Assembly: GCA_026225945.1 (NCBI GenBank)
Contig: JAMJFZ010003163.1
Span: 22,088,501-22,152,500, forward strand
Origin: Cricetomys ansorgei
Lineage: Eukaryota > Chordata > Mammalia > Rodentia > Nesomyidae
Reading direction: 5' to 3'
Length of the DNA: 64,000 nt
The position numbers and the translations under genes were made by a program. This document shows, in pieces, positions 45,416 through 56,730 of the stretch (the first letter of the stretch is position 1; the number at the start of each line of letters is the position of its first letter). The notes below the pieces were generated by a model that ran no database searches, was not told the DNA's origin, and was given only the letters and a program-made list of their open reading frames with translations.

Positions 45416-46686
45416 AAAAAGATCAATGCCCAAGAAATCTATGTAACCGATAAAGATATATTATTCAGCTTATTGCTGAAATGAAAACCCAGGTATTTTG
45501 AATTCTCTGAATTCTTATGGATGCCACAGACCCCTGTTAGATCATCACGTCATTAGCAAGTTCCAAGTATAGGTGGGTTCACTTCAGGTTTCCTCAGCAC
45601 AGTCTTAGGGTGAAGATGGACTTTGACTTGGGTAAGACTTAGGCAGGCAGATCCCATAGGTCTTTCTTATGAGACAGCATGTGTTATGAGGGCAGGCCCA
45701 ATGTGTCAGGAAGTCTAGACCATTCTGTGGATGCACTAAAAAGTGGCTGAGTTCCCACAACCTCCCAGTGTGCCTGGTGCTGGGTGTGACTTGTGAATAA
45801 CACAGGAAAGTCAGGGTTGGGTTGATCTCCCTCCAGGCAGCAGGATGCCCACGGAGAAAAACGCCGTTCTTGAAATGAGGTGATGTGGGGACACATTAGA
45901 TGGGTGCAGGGTAGCAGAGGGATGCAAGTCCTAAAGATTTCGGAGGTGAGAAAGCCTCGTAATCAAGAGGTTATGGTGATGAAGAGGATGGTGGAGTCAT
46001 GGGTGATTCTGTGATTTCAAGTATAGAAATAAATGTAACTTTGGGGATGGAGCTGTGTACTCCAGTGTAGCCTGAGTCTGGGAAGTTTTTTTAAAAGTGC
46101 AGACATATAAATCCAGTACCGAGAAGACCTGAAATGCAAGGAACAATGGCATTCTCAGGTTTGGAAGAGAGGATTCCCCAAAGGGGCACCAATAATTTGC
46201 CCACGCAGAGTTATTGATGCCCAGGGTACAAATCAGTAATGACTTCGATAGACACGTTCCCTGACCTAACGTCTGTTCAGCTTAGGGCTTTCAGCTTTGG
46301 GGTGCTGCAAAGGGGATCCACATTTGACCCTTCTCTGAGCCAGTGATCTCAGGCAGGATTCCATCGCTCTGCTGAGCAATAGTGGTGGACTCCTGTTCCG
46401 TCCAGGGATCACCCAGGGAAGCCTCCAGACTCTGCAGCGCACTGCGTGGCAAGCTCGTGTTCAGTCAGCCAGGTGTCGTCTGTGTGTTTTCAGCTTGCAG
46501 TTCTGTCAAGGTGTAGTTTGTGCATGGGCCTACGAACCCATCACTAAGCCCTCGGGGCGTGTGTGTGTTTTCATTGATGGTTTCTGTCCTGACCATCATC
46601 TTAGAGAGCTTGTGTGTAATTCAGGCCTTTGAGCATACCCTCATTGGTTAGTAGCCATCCTCTCTTCCTTCCTGTTTACCTTCAAG
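45416..46686. other. single-copy noncoding DNA
   Basis: No gene. Around 45900-46030 the G/A-rich text could be a decayed ancient repeat but nothing firm is visible. Confidence 0.45.
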
Positions 46687-47015
46687 GGTTGGGGAAATAA
46701 GCTCAGTTAATAAAGCACTTGCCTTGCAAACATGAGGTACTTGGTTCAATTTCTGCAACCCAGGTAAGAGAGCTGAGCGTGGTGCTCCATGCCTCTAATC
46801 CCAGCTCTGGGGCAGCAGAGCCGGCCAGGTTCCTGAGGCTCACTAGCCAGCCAGCTTGGCCTACTTGGTGAGCTCCAGGCCACTGAGAGATCAAGTCTTG
46901 AAACACAGGCGGTCTGTGACTGAAGAACAATATCTGAGGTCGTTCTCCGACCTCCACACACATGCACATACACTTATACACTCATCCACATCCATGCATG
47001 CACAGTCACACACAC
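46687..47015 (+). mobile_element. composite tRNA/B1-type SINE (B4/RSINE1-like), second copy
   Basis: Head 'GGGGAAATAAGCTCAGTTAA', 'GCACTTGCCTTGCAAACATG'; middle 'GAGCGTGGTGCTCCATGCCT', 'CTCACTAGCCAGCCAGCTTG'; 3' part 'CACTGAGAGATCAAGTCTTG', 'TCCGACCTCCACACACATGC' and a CACA/CATGCA tail. Collinear with 45090-45415 but independently diverged. Confidence 0.78.
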
Positions 47016-47069
47016 CTATTACCTTGGTTTTCAGAAACTATCAAACTAGGCCGGTCAATTCGGACTTTT

Positions 47070-47208
47070 TTTTAGGTCTTTCGAGGCAAAGTTTTTCTGT
47101 GTACCCCTAGCAGTCCTGCAGAACAGGCTGGCCTAGAACTCACAGAAATCTGCCTGCCTCTGCCTCCCGAGTGCTGGGATTTAGCACCGTGGCATGCACA
47201 GCTACCTC
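47070..47208 (-). mobile_element. B1 SINE
   Basis: Reverse-complement B1: 'AGGTCTTTCGAGGCAAAGTT', 'CAGGCTGGCCTAGAACTCAC', 'AGAAATCTGCCTGCCTCTGC', 'CCCGAGTGCTGGGATTTAGC'. T-rich tail at 47065-47073. Confidence 0.9.
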
Positions 47209-47559
47209 CCAGGGATTCTGACATCTTAATAGACTATTCACTCTTAGGAATTAGCAGTCGTCCTCGGTGATGTGACGGAGCTTATACAGTATTTGCAAAA
47301 CCAGACCCTTTCTGCTGTGGACACAGGGCCATCAGGTTTGCAAGCTGAGGTGAGAACAAACAGAGCAGAAGCCCTGTACCTTTTACCAAGCTTTTTGTCC
47401 AGAGCTCTGAGTCTAAATATGGGCAAAATGTTGACTTGAGTACAGAGAATTGGCCAGGATGAACTCTTTACAGAAGCCGGACTTGTCCCGTTCCAGAGAG
47501 CAGAAACAGTTGAGACTTGAGTCCCAAACAATTTGACTTTTAAAAATAGACTTTTTAAG

Positions 47560-47618
47560 GTAGTTTTTGTTTGGTTGGTGGGTTTGGTTTGGATTTTTGT
47601 TTGGTTTCCTTTGGTTTG

Positions 47619-47667
<49 letters not shown>
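47560..47667. repeat. (TTTGG)n then (TG)23 microsatellite
   Basis: GTTTGG-type pentamers over 60 bp run into a perfect TG tract at 47622-47667. Confidence 0.96.
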
Positions 47668-47670
<3 letters not shown>

Positions 47671-47687
47671 TTGTTGTTATTTTTTTT

Positions 47688-47790
47688 TTAAGGGTATGAC
47701 TCAGTCTCTAAAGTGTGTGACTTGAGTCCCTAGCACTCATGTAAAAAGCACAGCCTGGTGGCACTTGCTTGTATTCCCCGTACTAGGATT
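47688..47790 (+). mobile_element. SINE head fragment (tRNA-derived)
   Basis: 'GGGTATGACTCAGTCTCTAA', 'TGACTTGAGTCCCTAGCACT' and 'AAAAGCACAGCCTGGTGGCA' follow the head and joint of the composite SINE seen at 46687. Truncated. Confidence 0.5.
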
Positions 47791-47794
47791 GTTT

Positions 47795-48035
47795 TAGACA
47801 GGATTTCATGTAGCCCAGGCTTGCCTCAAACTTATTATATAGTTAAGGACGGCTTTGGACTTCTGACCTTCCTGTTTTCATCTTCCGATTACTGGGATTA
47901 CCGGAGTGTGCCACCATGCCGGTCCCTTGAATGCATCTTCTAATGCTAAGCTGTCACATGTGGCTGTACACTTAGGGCCTCAGCCCGACTGGCAGTGTGT
48001 GCTTTAGCTACTGAATCACGTTGAGGAACCAACAA
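47795..48035 (-). mobile_element. B4-type SINE
   Basis: Reverse-complement B1-like part ('AGACAGGATTTCATGTAGCC', 'CAGGCTTGCCTCAAACTTAT', 'GATTACTGGGATTACCGGAG', 'GTGCCACCATGCCGG') followed by a diverged ID-like part ('AGGGCCTCAGCCCG', 'GTGCTTTAGCTACTGAATCA'). Confidence 0.68.
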
Positions 48036-50087
48036 GACAGAACTGGAAAGGTGAAGCCCTTCCGGAATAACACATGTATTCACCACTCTCAGTTTACGTT
48101 CAGGCTGTATTGAGCTGACAAAATTAGGCACACACTATTGCCAAAAAATAGTTCACTCTTTTCCTTTGCATAGCAAGGGCATTCTAAATATGTAGTCTGG
48201 GACTGTCTGTTTTGATATAGTTTATGTGCCTGCGATTCTACAGTTGTTCAATTCAAAACTGCAAAGTTCATTCCAGGTTTTTCTTTGTGGTTTGAAAGAA
48301 TTCATGCATGTCTCAAAGTAACTGATCTTGAGCAAGGAAGTGCCTTATTGACTGAACAGGATCTGATGTGTCATGTTTGTTATCTTTGCTATAAAGCAGA
48401 CATTCTCTTCAGCAAATCTTCTGCTTTTACTTAGACATACTACTTAATACCAACTTACAAGACCAGGAAGCCGACCAGGTCTTTAATGGGATGAAAAGTC
48501 AAGGAGGAGGAAGACGGGTGTCTTTTCCAAGACCATGTACCCATTCAGAGGCCTCTTCCTTCTGGTCAGGCCCTCACGCTTCTGGCCCCTCATTCTGAGG
48601 TAGCATGGCCTTGAGAAGCTCTCCATTCTGAGTGCAGAGTTTTCATGTGATATCCTGGATTACTTGGTCTACCTGCAGGCCTCTGAGCCAGAGGCCTCTT
48701 CCTGAGGGACTAGGATCTCGGAGGCACCTTGAGGGGAAGAGCAGGGAAGGTAAGTTTACCCATTGCTCTAAATCCCATGCTCCAGCCCTCATCAAATGGT
48801 AGGCTTGTGGTGCAGCTTCAGGCTGAGGTGCACTGGAGAACTGGTAAGCCTAGGTCACTGTCCTTGCCCAGGATGTGAGTGGGGGAGGGGTTTGGAGACC
48901 GGGTGTTTTTGATAAGCAGCTTCCCACTACGTTAGGGAACCATGGGAGAGTTTTGATGCAGACAAACCCAAGGACATTTTTTTTTTTTTTTTTGGTTTGT
49001 GCCTTTAAATTAAATTACTAGAATTGCAGAAGCTTCTGAAGTGTCTGGTTTGTTGTTTCTTTGATTGGCTGGTTGGTTGGCTGGTTGGTTGGGGCTTGTG
49101 GTTTTGAGATTGGGAATTTGGGATGCTGATAGCAGAGGGTTCTAACGAACTAGCACATTCATCACACCCAGGCCCGCGAAGCTTTGGTTTAGAAATGTAA
49201 AGGAGCTCACATCGCTTCATATGGAAACAATTCCCCCTGGCCTTCTTTCCCCCGGAGTGAAGGAAATGTCTCTGGTGTATGGTTAAGTACCTGCTAGATG
49301 AGACCTGCAGATAGCTTGGTGGATTAGCACAAAGCATAGAAAGGGCTCATGTTTTCAGCTGTCTATCCTATTTTAAGGTTTCTATTGCCCCTCAGTATTC
49401 TGAATTTACCAGATTAGCCCTAATCTAATATTTGGTTCCTTAACGTTTTGCAACCTCTGGCTGGCCTGGGTCCCCTGCCTCTGTTGCCTATCTCTGTGAG
49501 CATCTCTGCATGCATAAGAGGGTTGTCATTAGGCTGCACTGGGCTCAGCACAGAGCAGAATGGATGGAGGAGGATCCCTCTGAGTTATAAAGACAGACTG
49601 GAGGGCCAAAACAAAATGCCTTAAGTCTCTGTTTGCCCAAAACTTCCATCGTATTCAGAAGTGAGTGGATTTTCTGAGAGGGTGGAGACTCCTCTTCAGA
49701 GTTTCCCTCTCTATAAATGGAAGTTGGACTGTAGAGAACTTCAGAGAGTATTTGTCAGAGACTGTGTCATAGCGTCAGAGTTTGGATTAAGCCAGCACAT
49801 TGCTGTGTTGTTTGGCTTTTTCTAGCCTGGGCTAGGTGCCCACTTCTGGAACAACCATGTGCCACCAGGAGTCAGCAATACCAAATCGATACGGCTGACA
49901 GGAAACTACTGCTGAAGCAGCACCAGGGAGTGAAGTCCCCAAAAGGAGAACAAGACACCCCTTCATGCTTCCACAGGACCCCTCCTTTAAGGAGTATGTC
50001 GAACCACCCAGAATTCTTCATTGCTCTGAGAAATGAACATGAAATTTTAGAGCAGGAAGGGTTCTGAGTTCACACCAGCCTCCCTCC
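48036..50087. other. 2 kb single-copy noncoding DNA
   Basis: No gene. Contains a 17-base T run (48977-48993) and a (GGTT/GGCT)n tract (49062-49093). A plus-strand purine/pyrimidine-neutral background otherwise. Confidence 0.5.
49062..49093. repeat. (GGTT/GGCT)n microsatellite
   Basis: Eight tetranucleotide units of GGTT and GGCT; the minus strand would read as Asn/Gln/Pro/Thr-rich nonsense. Confidence 0.9.
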
Positions 50088-50165
50088 ATGTCATCTTAGG
50101 AAACTAAGGCAGAGAGAAGGTGATCGTGCTTCCCAGAATTTCTGAATGAGCGGGCACTGCCCGGC
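50088..50165 (+). mobile_element. MIR SINE fragment
   Basis: 'TCATCTTAGGAAACTAAGGC' then 'AGAGAGAAGGTGATCGTGC' recalls the MIR segment GATGAGGAAACTGAGGCACAG followed by AGAGGTTAAGTAACTTGC. Short and diverged. Confidence 0.45.
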
Positions 50166-51631
50166 ACTGACGCTTTGGCTAGAGCACCTGACACAGCTTT
50201 TCTTCCCACTCCACGGCTGTCACATCACACATACTTTGGCTGCTATGCTTTCTTACTGCCTAGGAGTTTTGACATTATAAAGGGCTTTTATTTATGGTCC
50301 TACTGTTAACAGATGGCTTGAGTTTTATGGACTCCTCTACTTTAGAAAAATACAGGTAATGTTTATGAAGACAACACAGAAACCTGGGCAAATGGCTTTT
50401 AATGTATATGATGTACCATTAAGGTTTTGTACGTGTATGGAGGTTGACACAGCTCTTAGAATGGTGACATTGTGTGCAACTTCAGACTTTCCTTAACACA
50501 GTCCGTAAATGAGTTTTACAGTCTCAGAAAGAACATTTAACACAAATGCACCTTGTCCTGCTTCCCTTCAGCTTACTCTACCTGGAGCCGTATGCCTGAT
50601 GCCCTCGCTGGTGAAGGCATTCGTGTTCGGGGCACCACCAGAACCTTGATTCCCGTAGTGAGCACTTTGAACATGAAGTCCTCTTTGCTGTGACTAGAGC
50701 TGCATTAACTTAGGGTCTAAATGGAGACTCGTCCTCAGACACTGTGACCCGCCAGAGGCTACCAGAGGATTGGGCATATTTCAAGTGACATAGCACTGAA
50801 ATTTAGGAGCGTAGAGGAACCTCACTTACAGCGTGTAGCTAGATTGACCTCTTCTTAGAGTTCTTAGAGTCTCAGAACATGCCAGGTATTTGGAGGCAGA
50901 GCTCGGCTAACTAAGGTCTGGCGTGGCATGAAGTGATTTCTGCAGCAATGCCAGCTGCATCGCAATCATGTGCAGCTGTGAAGTGTCTTTCCTAACCACT
51001 CTGGCTTTCCTACCTTCCCAGAAGCCTCACTGGCTACTTTGAAGGTTAGGCTTGAGTACAAAGGCAGTGTCTCAGATGCTGTCTGCTTTCTAATCCACTC
51101 CCTGGATGGCGAGCATGAGAAGCAGGCTGGGGGGCTGCAGGAGCAGCCAGCAGAGCTCATGTAGGCAGGAGGGTCTGCCTTGGAGATGTGGGTCCTCCCA
51201 TTCATGTGGCTTCCTTTCTTCCCCTTGAAAAGGGTACACTGGAGTTTGGAGGCTGAGACTTGGAGGAAGGGATCAGAGCAGGGCTGACTGATACTACATG
51301 TGTCATATCTGTCAGGCGCCTTCACAAACCTTCAGTCCTGGCATGCCCACGAAGCTACTCTTGCTAGCTTTTGATACAGCGTGGAACACGACACCGTGGG
51401 GGTGGAGGGATGGTACATGGAAATAATGTGCAGAGAATCTTGATGAGGGTGAGGATTTTCGACAGCAACTCCGGAAGTGCCTCTGTTTCTCCAAGAGTTT
51501 TAGAGTGGACAGAGTGGTGGGCATGAGGGGTGGGGGACAGGGAAGAAAAGATGGTTTGTTTTCTAGAAAGAAGCTCTGTAGAGATGGAAGGAGAAACGTG
51601 GGGGTGAGGGGAGAAGTTTCACTTCTGCAAG
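50166..51631. other. single-copy noncoding DNA
   Basis: No gene or transposon. 119-codon minus frame (50966-51325) without a domain. Confidence 0.5.
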
Positions 51632-51644
51632 ATTACCCAGCACC

Positions 51645-51775
51645 GTTTAATCTCAGCATTCCCAAGGCAAAGGCAGGTGGATCTCTGTGAGTTCAAAGCC
51701 AACCTGGTCTACAGAGTGAGTTCCAAGATGGCCAGGGTTATAACAGAGAAACCCTGTCTCAAAAAAAAAAAAAAA
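51645..51775 (+). mobile_element. 5'-truncated B1 SINE with target-site duplication
   Basis: Starts inside the element at GTTTAATCTCAGCATTCCC, then 'AGGCAGGTGGATCTCTGTGA', 'CAAAGCCAACCTGGTCTACA', 'TTATAACAGAGAAACCCTG' and a poly-A tail of about 16. Flanked by ATTACCCAGCACC (51632-51644) and ATTACCGAGCACC (51776-51788), 12 of 13 identical. Fairly young by its clean tail and flanks. Confidence 0.93.
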
Positions 51776-51788
51776 ATTACCGAGCACC

Positions 51789-52589
51789 TTAGCCCTGCAG
51801 AGCCAGATGATCTGTTCATTCATTAGTCAGTTTATCCAACGTTTGCCAAGTTTGCAGAGTACTAAAAGACATGACCCAGCCTCATGGTGCTCAGTATTGG
51901 GACCACCTTCCACACTTAGGCAAGTCTGCTACATACAGTTTGAGTGCCTGGAATGTGTTCCTTACTGTAAGAAGCTACAAACATAAACCATAGTCTTTGA
52001 AAGCTCTGATCCTTTATCTGCTGGCTTCTTATTTCCTGCAGGAGTTTGTTTCCCGTGTTGGTTTCAAGACCTTTAGGCCTCCTAGCCCCAGTCAGGCAAC
52101 ATGAACAGGGCTCCCATTGGTATTCACTGCTCAAGGCAGGGGGAGAAGAGCCCAGTGAGGGTTGATCTTACCTTGACCACAGTTGCACATGGCTGCCCCT
52201 TGCAGAGCTGGGTTACTGCGGATTTGATTGAAGCCCTGTAAACCCTGGCTCAGATCAGAGTTCAAACCCAGTCCAGTAAACGGCTTTAATACCAATGGTG
52301 AAAACCACTGATGTGAAAGCAGGCGTTTTCAGAACACACGTGCAGTGGTTCAACCCCTTTATTATCTCTGCTTTCCAATAATAACGATTTCAAGTCTACA
52401 GTTCTTTAAATGTGATTAAGTCCAGTAGGATCACTACAACGAAGAGGTTCATTGGTGACTTCAAAATCTAAATGGGATGAAGAAAAATTATTTTTATGGC
52501 AAAAAATCTCAACTATATCAACTAGATTGAAGAGTTTCTGGAAGATTAAAGAAAAAAAAATGAGCTAAGGATTATTTGCAATTACAGAT
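51789..52589. other. single-copy noncoding DNA
   Basis: No gene or repeat recognised. 52370-52580 is AT-rich. Confidence 0.5.
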
Positions 52590-52850
52590 TGTTTCTTGTG
52601 TCACAGTGGTAGAGACCCGTGTTAAACAAATATGTAAATAAGATCACTTCAGCTGATGGGCTGGAAAGTGGGAGACACAGTGTTGATACAGATTGAGAGA
52701 GGCCAGGAAGGCAACATTTAAACCAAGCTCTGGAAGACAAAAGGTCACAGCCACCTGAAGACCTGGAGTTAGGTGTTACAGATTGGGGGAGCAGGCAAGT
52801 GCAGAGCCCCTGAAATGGGATGACCTTGATATTCAGAGGTATCACTAAGT
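52590..52850 (+). mobile_element. ancient mammal-wide repeat (L2-age LINE-like)
   Basis: 'AATATGTAAATAAGATCACT' and 'TCAGCTGATGGGCTGG', then 'GGCAACATTTAAACCAAGCT', 'AGCAGGCAAGTGCAGAGCCC' and 'CTGAAATGGGATGACC' follow the order of an old mammalian repeat (…AATAAGATAATTTCAGAT…GTGACATTTGAGC…AGCAAGTGCAAAGGCCCTGAG…). Family name uncertain. Confidence 0.5.
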
Positions 52851-53880
52851 ACACAAGCAGAGCACTATTCCAGGGTCCAGGAGATGAGAAAGGACAGAAG
52901 GCAAGGAAGCAACATGAAGTTTACCTCCTGTTTCGAGTCCAGAGAACATAGAAAGAAGTCCGGTGACTTTTCTAACCCATCAGCCGAAGAAAACTGCTTG
53001 AAACGTGTGTTGTATTTAGAACAGGGGTGCTGACACAGCGTTAGTAAAATAAACTCTTAACTTACGGAAGCACTTCGGAGATTCTGAAGTGCCCTTCTGC
53101 AGATTGGCAGGCACTGCTGTGAACGTGTTTAAAATAACCCAGGTTGTTGTTGTCTCTTGTGTAAAGCCTCACCTGAACTGTGGGCTGGTAGACTCACCTG
53201 GCCATTGGAGAAGTACATTGACATGAGGACTCCATTGCAAAGGCCTTTATCTCACGGAGGACCGTTCCACCGTCTAGACCCACAGCCCCCTCAGAAGAGA
53301 GCCCCTTCTGGCTGCCCTGCTGTCACACGCCATCCCCAGGGGCAAAGGTGAGGCTTCCTGAGGCTGCGATTCCCAGGATGTCTCCACTTCGGGGCCATAC
53401 TAGCTAAATGGAAATTAGGAAAATATCCAGGGCAAGAAGCTAATAAATAAGAAGTGACAGGCGTCACATATTAGAGGCTTATTGTGCATAGTGGCTGTTC
53501 TGCAAGATACACGGCGCAGGGGGAGAGGGTCTAATAATCCCCTGAAGTGTGCGCCTGATGAGCTGATGATTCGAAAGGAAAGTGGTTTGGCTGGAAGAAC
53601 AAATGAGAAGATTGACATCCTATATACGGCTGTTCCAGAACCTTCATTGTGGGTCTGTGGGATGTTCCTCGGAGCTTTTCCACCACCATTGGTTTCTCAT
53701 TGTAGTCCCTGGGCTCTGATGTCTAGAAAAGATAAAGGAATCTGTCTGTGGTTTGTTTGACGGTATTGGGAATACTGGCGCAGGGTCGGGTTTCCCAGCT
53801 AGTGTGGGTTAGGAGTTCTCTCGCCGGGCTCCTGTGGGCTTCTGTCACCGGAAGTTCCAGCAGGGGTGCCACCGTTGTGT
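52851..53880. other. single-copy noncoding DNA
   Basis: No repeat or gene. 53400-53630 is moderately AT-rich and may belong to the conserved-looking block that follows. Confidence 0.45.
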
Positions 53881-55160
53881 ACCCGGTGAAGGCAGGCACC
53901 ATTTCCAGATCTTTGTACTGAATTATTCGACCAGCGCTGCCCGAGCTGTAAGCGTGGCACAAATTAACAGAGAAAAATAGTGACTTGTGTATAGTTGGCA
54001 CTTCTGTTCTTATTAGGATCAAAAGGAGCAATTGGATGAAGATCACTTCTGGAAAGAGGGAAAAAGCATATGTTACTTATTGTTTTGGGTGAATGTTTTT
54101 ATGAGAAAGGGGGATGCCGTGTCGTTAATAACTCTGGCACGCCACACCAATTCTGGTCGGTCTGATAGATTAAACATGAGCCCTCTCTCATTATGCCAGC
54201 AGCCAGGCTGCTTCAGCATCCGCCCCAGCCTGATATGTATTCCATGCACAGTCAAGCCTCTGAGTTGACATCTTCTTCTAAAATTGTTTGGCTGTAATAA
54301 ATAGAAAACTTTCAGCACTGCTGTAAAGCATTGCTGGTTGGCATCATTTCCTACCCCCTTTTAATTATTCCTGACACTGTGGAGAAACATCTAATATAAA
54401 TCTGTAATGTGCACTGATGACAAACTACACGGTTGAAGGGCCATGTAATTTCTCCACAATTAATTAAAGTGCATGGAGATTTTTTTCCCCCCTCTTTCTT
54501 TTCTTTTCTTTTTTTTTTTCCCCCAGCAGCCAGATGCCACTGACTGGCTCAAATAACACTGCTGTCAACTGTAAAAAATTAAGATCCAAACCGTAAGAAA
54601 GGTACTTAGATAAAGAAACCAGATGCCAGGCTGTTTGTGATACCACCGCATACATCTTGATGTAGGCCACCATTGTCCAACATCTGTACCTCCCCAGCCT
54701 TAATTACGCACTTAACTCAGCAGGCCTGTCAGCAGTTTATTTCCACGAGTACTGTCACTTTGGTAAATCTTTTTATTAAAAAAAAATTGAATGGTGCCAA
54801 TCAGCCTAGGGAAGAGAGGCAGAGCCGCTGGAAGCCCTCGTGCGCAGGGAGGTGGCTGCCTGTCTCCGCGCAGCAGCACGGTGGTGTTTATGACCACGCG
54901 CGTGTGGTCACTCAGAGAGGAGAAAATGCTCGGCTACCAGTTCGGGCAGATCTGCCACCTGGAATTGATCAAAAGCAAATTAATTTTCATTTCCAATTAG
55001 GAATACAATTAAGTCCAAAGTGGTGAGGGGGGAAATCATGATGTTTACATACAGCTCCTGTGGTGGGAGGGCCGGAGGAAATACTTGTCTTCGTATCTTC
55101 CTGTGTAATTCATTAGCGTTAAAGCGGCTACTGCAGTCTGCCATCCTGGAGTGGGCCCCT
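53881..55160. promoter_or_regulatory. candidate conserved noncoding element cluster
   Basis: About 1.3 kb with no transposon and very dense TAAT/ATTA content: 'CTGAATTATTCGACC', 'CACAAATTAACAGAG', 'GTCGTTAATAACTC', 'TTTTAATTATTCCTGAC', 'CACAATTAATTAAAGTGC', 'CCTTAATTACGCAC', 'CAAATTAATTTTC', 'TCCAATTAGGAATACAATTA' and 'GTAATTCATTAGCG'. A polypyrimidine tract splits it at 54481-54525. Composition and motif density resemble developmental enhancers. No frame with a domain and no convincing exon. Confidence 0.48.
54481..54525. repeat. polypyrimidine tract
   Basis: T runs, CCCCCC, TTTCTTTTCTTTTC units, T12 and CCCCC in 45 bases. It resembles an acceptor-type tract and ends in CAGCAG, but no reading frame or donor supports an exon. 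Confidence 0.9.
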
Positions 55161-56179
55161 CTCCCCCTCCCTTAGAGCTAAGGGGAAGAGAAGGGGAGGG
55201 CAAGTCTGGTTCGGAGCTCCTAGCCAAGCATTCACAGGCTCTGCCCTGCTATTCTGACGGGCCGTCCTGGGATCCGCCTGGGATGGCGGTGTGGGTGTTT
55301 TAATGAAGAACTCACATCATGAATCAGGACTTTAGCCTCAGTCCGCTGCCTTTCCCGTGTCAGAGCGTTACCTGGCAAATGAGTACTGTTTTCCTGTCTG
55401 GCCGTGATGGGAGACGCTGAGAGATTGTGTGGAAGTCTGCTGAATGCACGGGATCCCAGCTCTCTTCACCTGACTTTCTCTACATTTCAACTGATGCCTT
55501 CTGTCGGAGGCCGGGAGCAGTTGGCCCAGTGTGTTTATTACCGAGGGTGGTAAATGTAGCGAGCTTTCGCCCCGATTTTAAGGAAGTCCGTTGTTTGTCA
55601 ATGCTGAGTCTAAGAAAACAGATGAGACCGAGAGGTGACTTGGCCGACCCTCCATTACCTGTCACTTCACAGAGCCTGCTGTCACACTGAGAATGTCCTC
55701 ACCACCCATATCCCAGGCCAGTCTCTGGAAGAGCAGAGTGGACGGTACACATTTCATCCTACGGATAACAGTGGAGACCACCTCCCATAACAGCTTACAT
55801 CTTCCTAGAGTCCTCCGGGTGATGGATGAAGAAGAGGAGATTCCGGGTCATCGGAACAGCTGCTTCATTTGAAGAATATCTAGCCATGTGGAGAACCCGG
55901 TCTCTACTGTTCCGGGCCGTATTTTACCTCCGACAGCCCCCACCTTCCTTTTCCCAATGCAAGGGTTTACATTTCCTCCCTGCATGGTATTTGTGCTTTA
56001 AAAGAAGATTTTATTACTTGTGCTGCAATGGAATTTCTCTTTACTAGACAGTTGGCATGACCGCAGCCTGAAACCACAGTGGCGCTGTTAACACGCCGGG
56101 GTCAGCTTACCCTTTAAAGCTCTTCTCTTCTTTTCTTTATTTTCTTAAAGGGGGTGGACTGGGGGGGACGGGTAAGCAC
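55161..56179. other. single-copy noncoding DNA
   Basis: No transposon or gene recognised; short frames only. A G-rich run GGGGGTGGACTGGGGGGGACGG spans 56150-56171 approximately. Confidence 0.48.
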
Positions 56180-56730
56180 CAACAAATCAGCACAACTATT
56201 AACTTTCTGATTTATTTGCTACAGAGAGCAAAAAAAAGTTAATTCAAAGTGACAGAGAAACCAGAAGAGACGGCATGAAACATTCTCATCCCGCCTGCCC
56301 AGCTGCAATCGCACCGCAGGCGGCTGGTCATCTGAAGATAGACATCTTCAGTTTCCTGATTGCATAATAGAAATGGGATTTCTTTTTCCCCCAAAAAAAC
56401 TAAAAAGCATTATCCATAATGTTGACATGAAGTTTTCAGTTCTAGATGGCCTGGGCTCTAGATGGTCTCCTCTCAAGAGTATAGTCCCAACACTGTAGGC
56501 TAACAGTGGCCTCCATTTCTTTGGCCCAGAGGGAAAAAAATCCATGTGCAAACACCGCGTGGGTAGAAGAGAAAGCTGCTACGTTACTTGCTTTGGGCAT
56601 TTAGCTGCAGGCAGGACTCCCACCATCATGAAGTGACACTGAGGAGAATTAATGTGGTATTAATGGCTTAACGGATGTGTTACTATTATTAATGGTGTTA
56701 ATGGTATTAATTTTAATGGCTGCACTGCCA
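56180..56730. promoter_or_regulatory. candidate conserved noncoding element with TTAATGG array
   Basis: 56200-56400 is repeat-free ('GATTTATTTGCTACAG', 'AAAAAGTTAATTCAAAG', 'CAGCTGCAATCGCACC', 'GATTGCATAATAG'). At 56647-56720 six closely spaced TTAATG/TTAATT words occur ('TATTAATGGC', 'TATTAATGGTG', 'GTTAATGGTATTAATT', 'TTTAATGGC'), either a homeodomain-site array or a decayed short tandem repeat. Confidence 0.38.

Noticed and set aside
54481..54530. Splice acceptor (polypyrimidine tract ending CAGCAG)
   Set aside because: No open frame of useful length with a donor follows, and similar pyrimidine tracts occur by chance. No sign of an exon.
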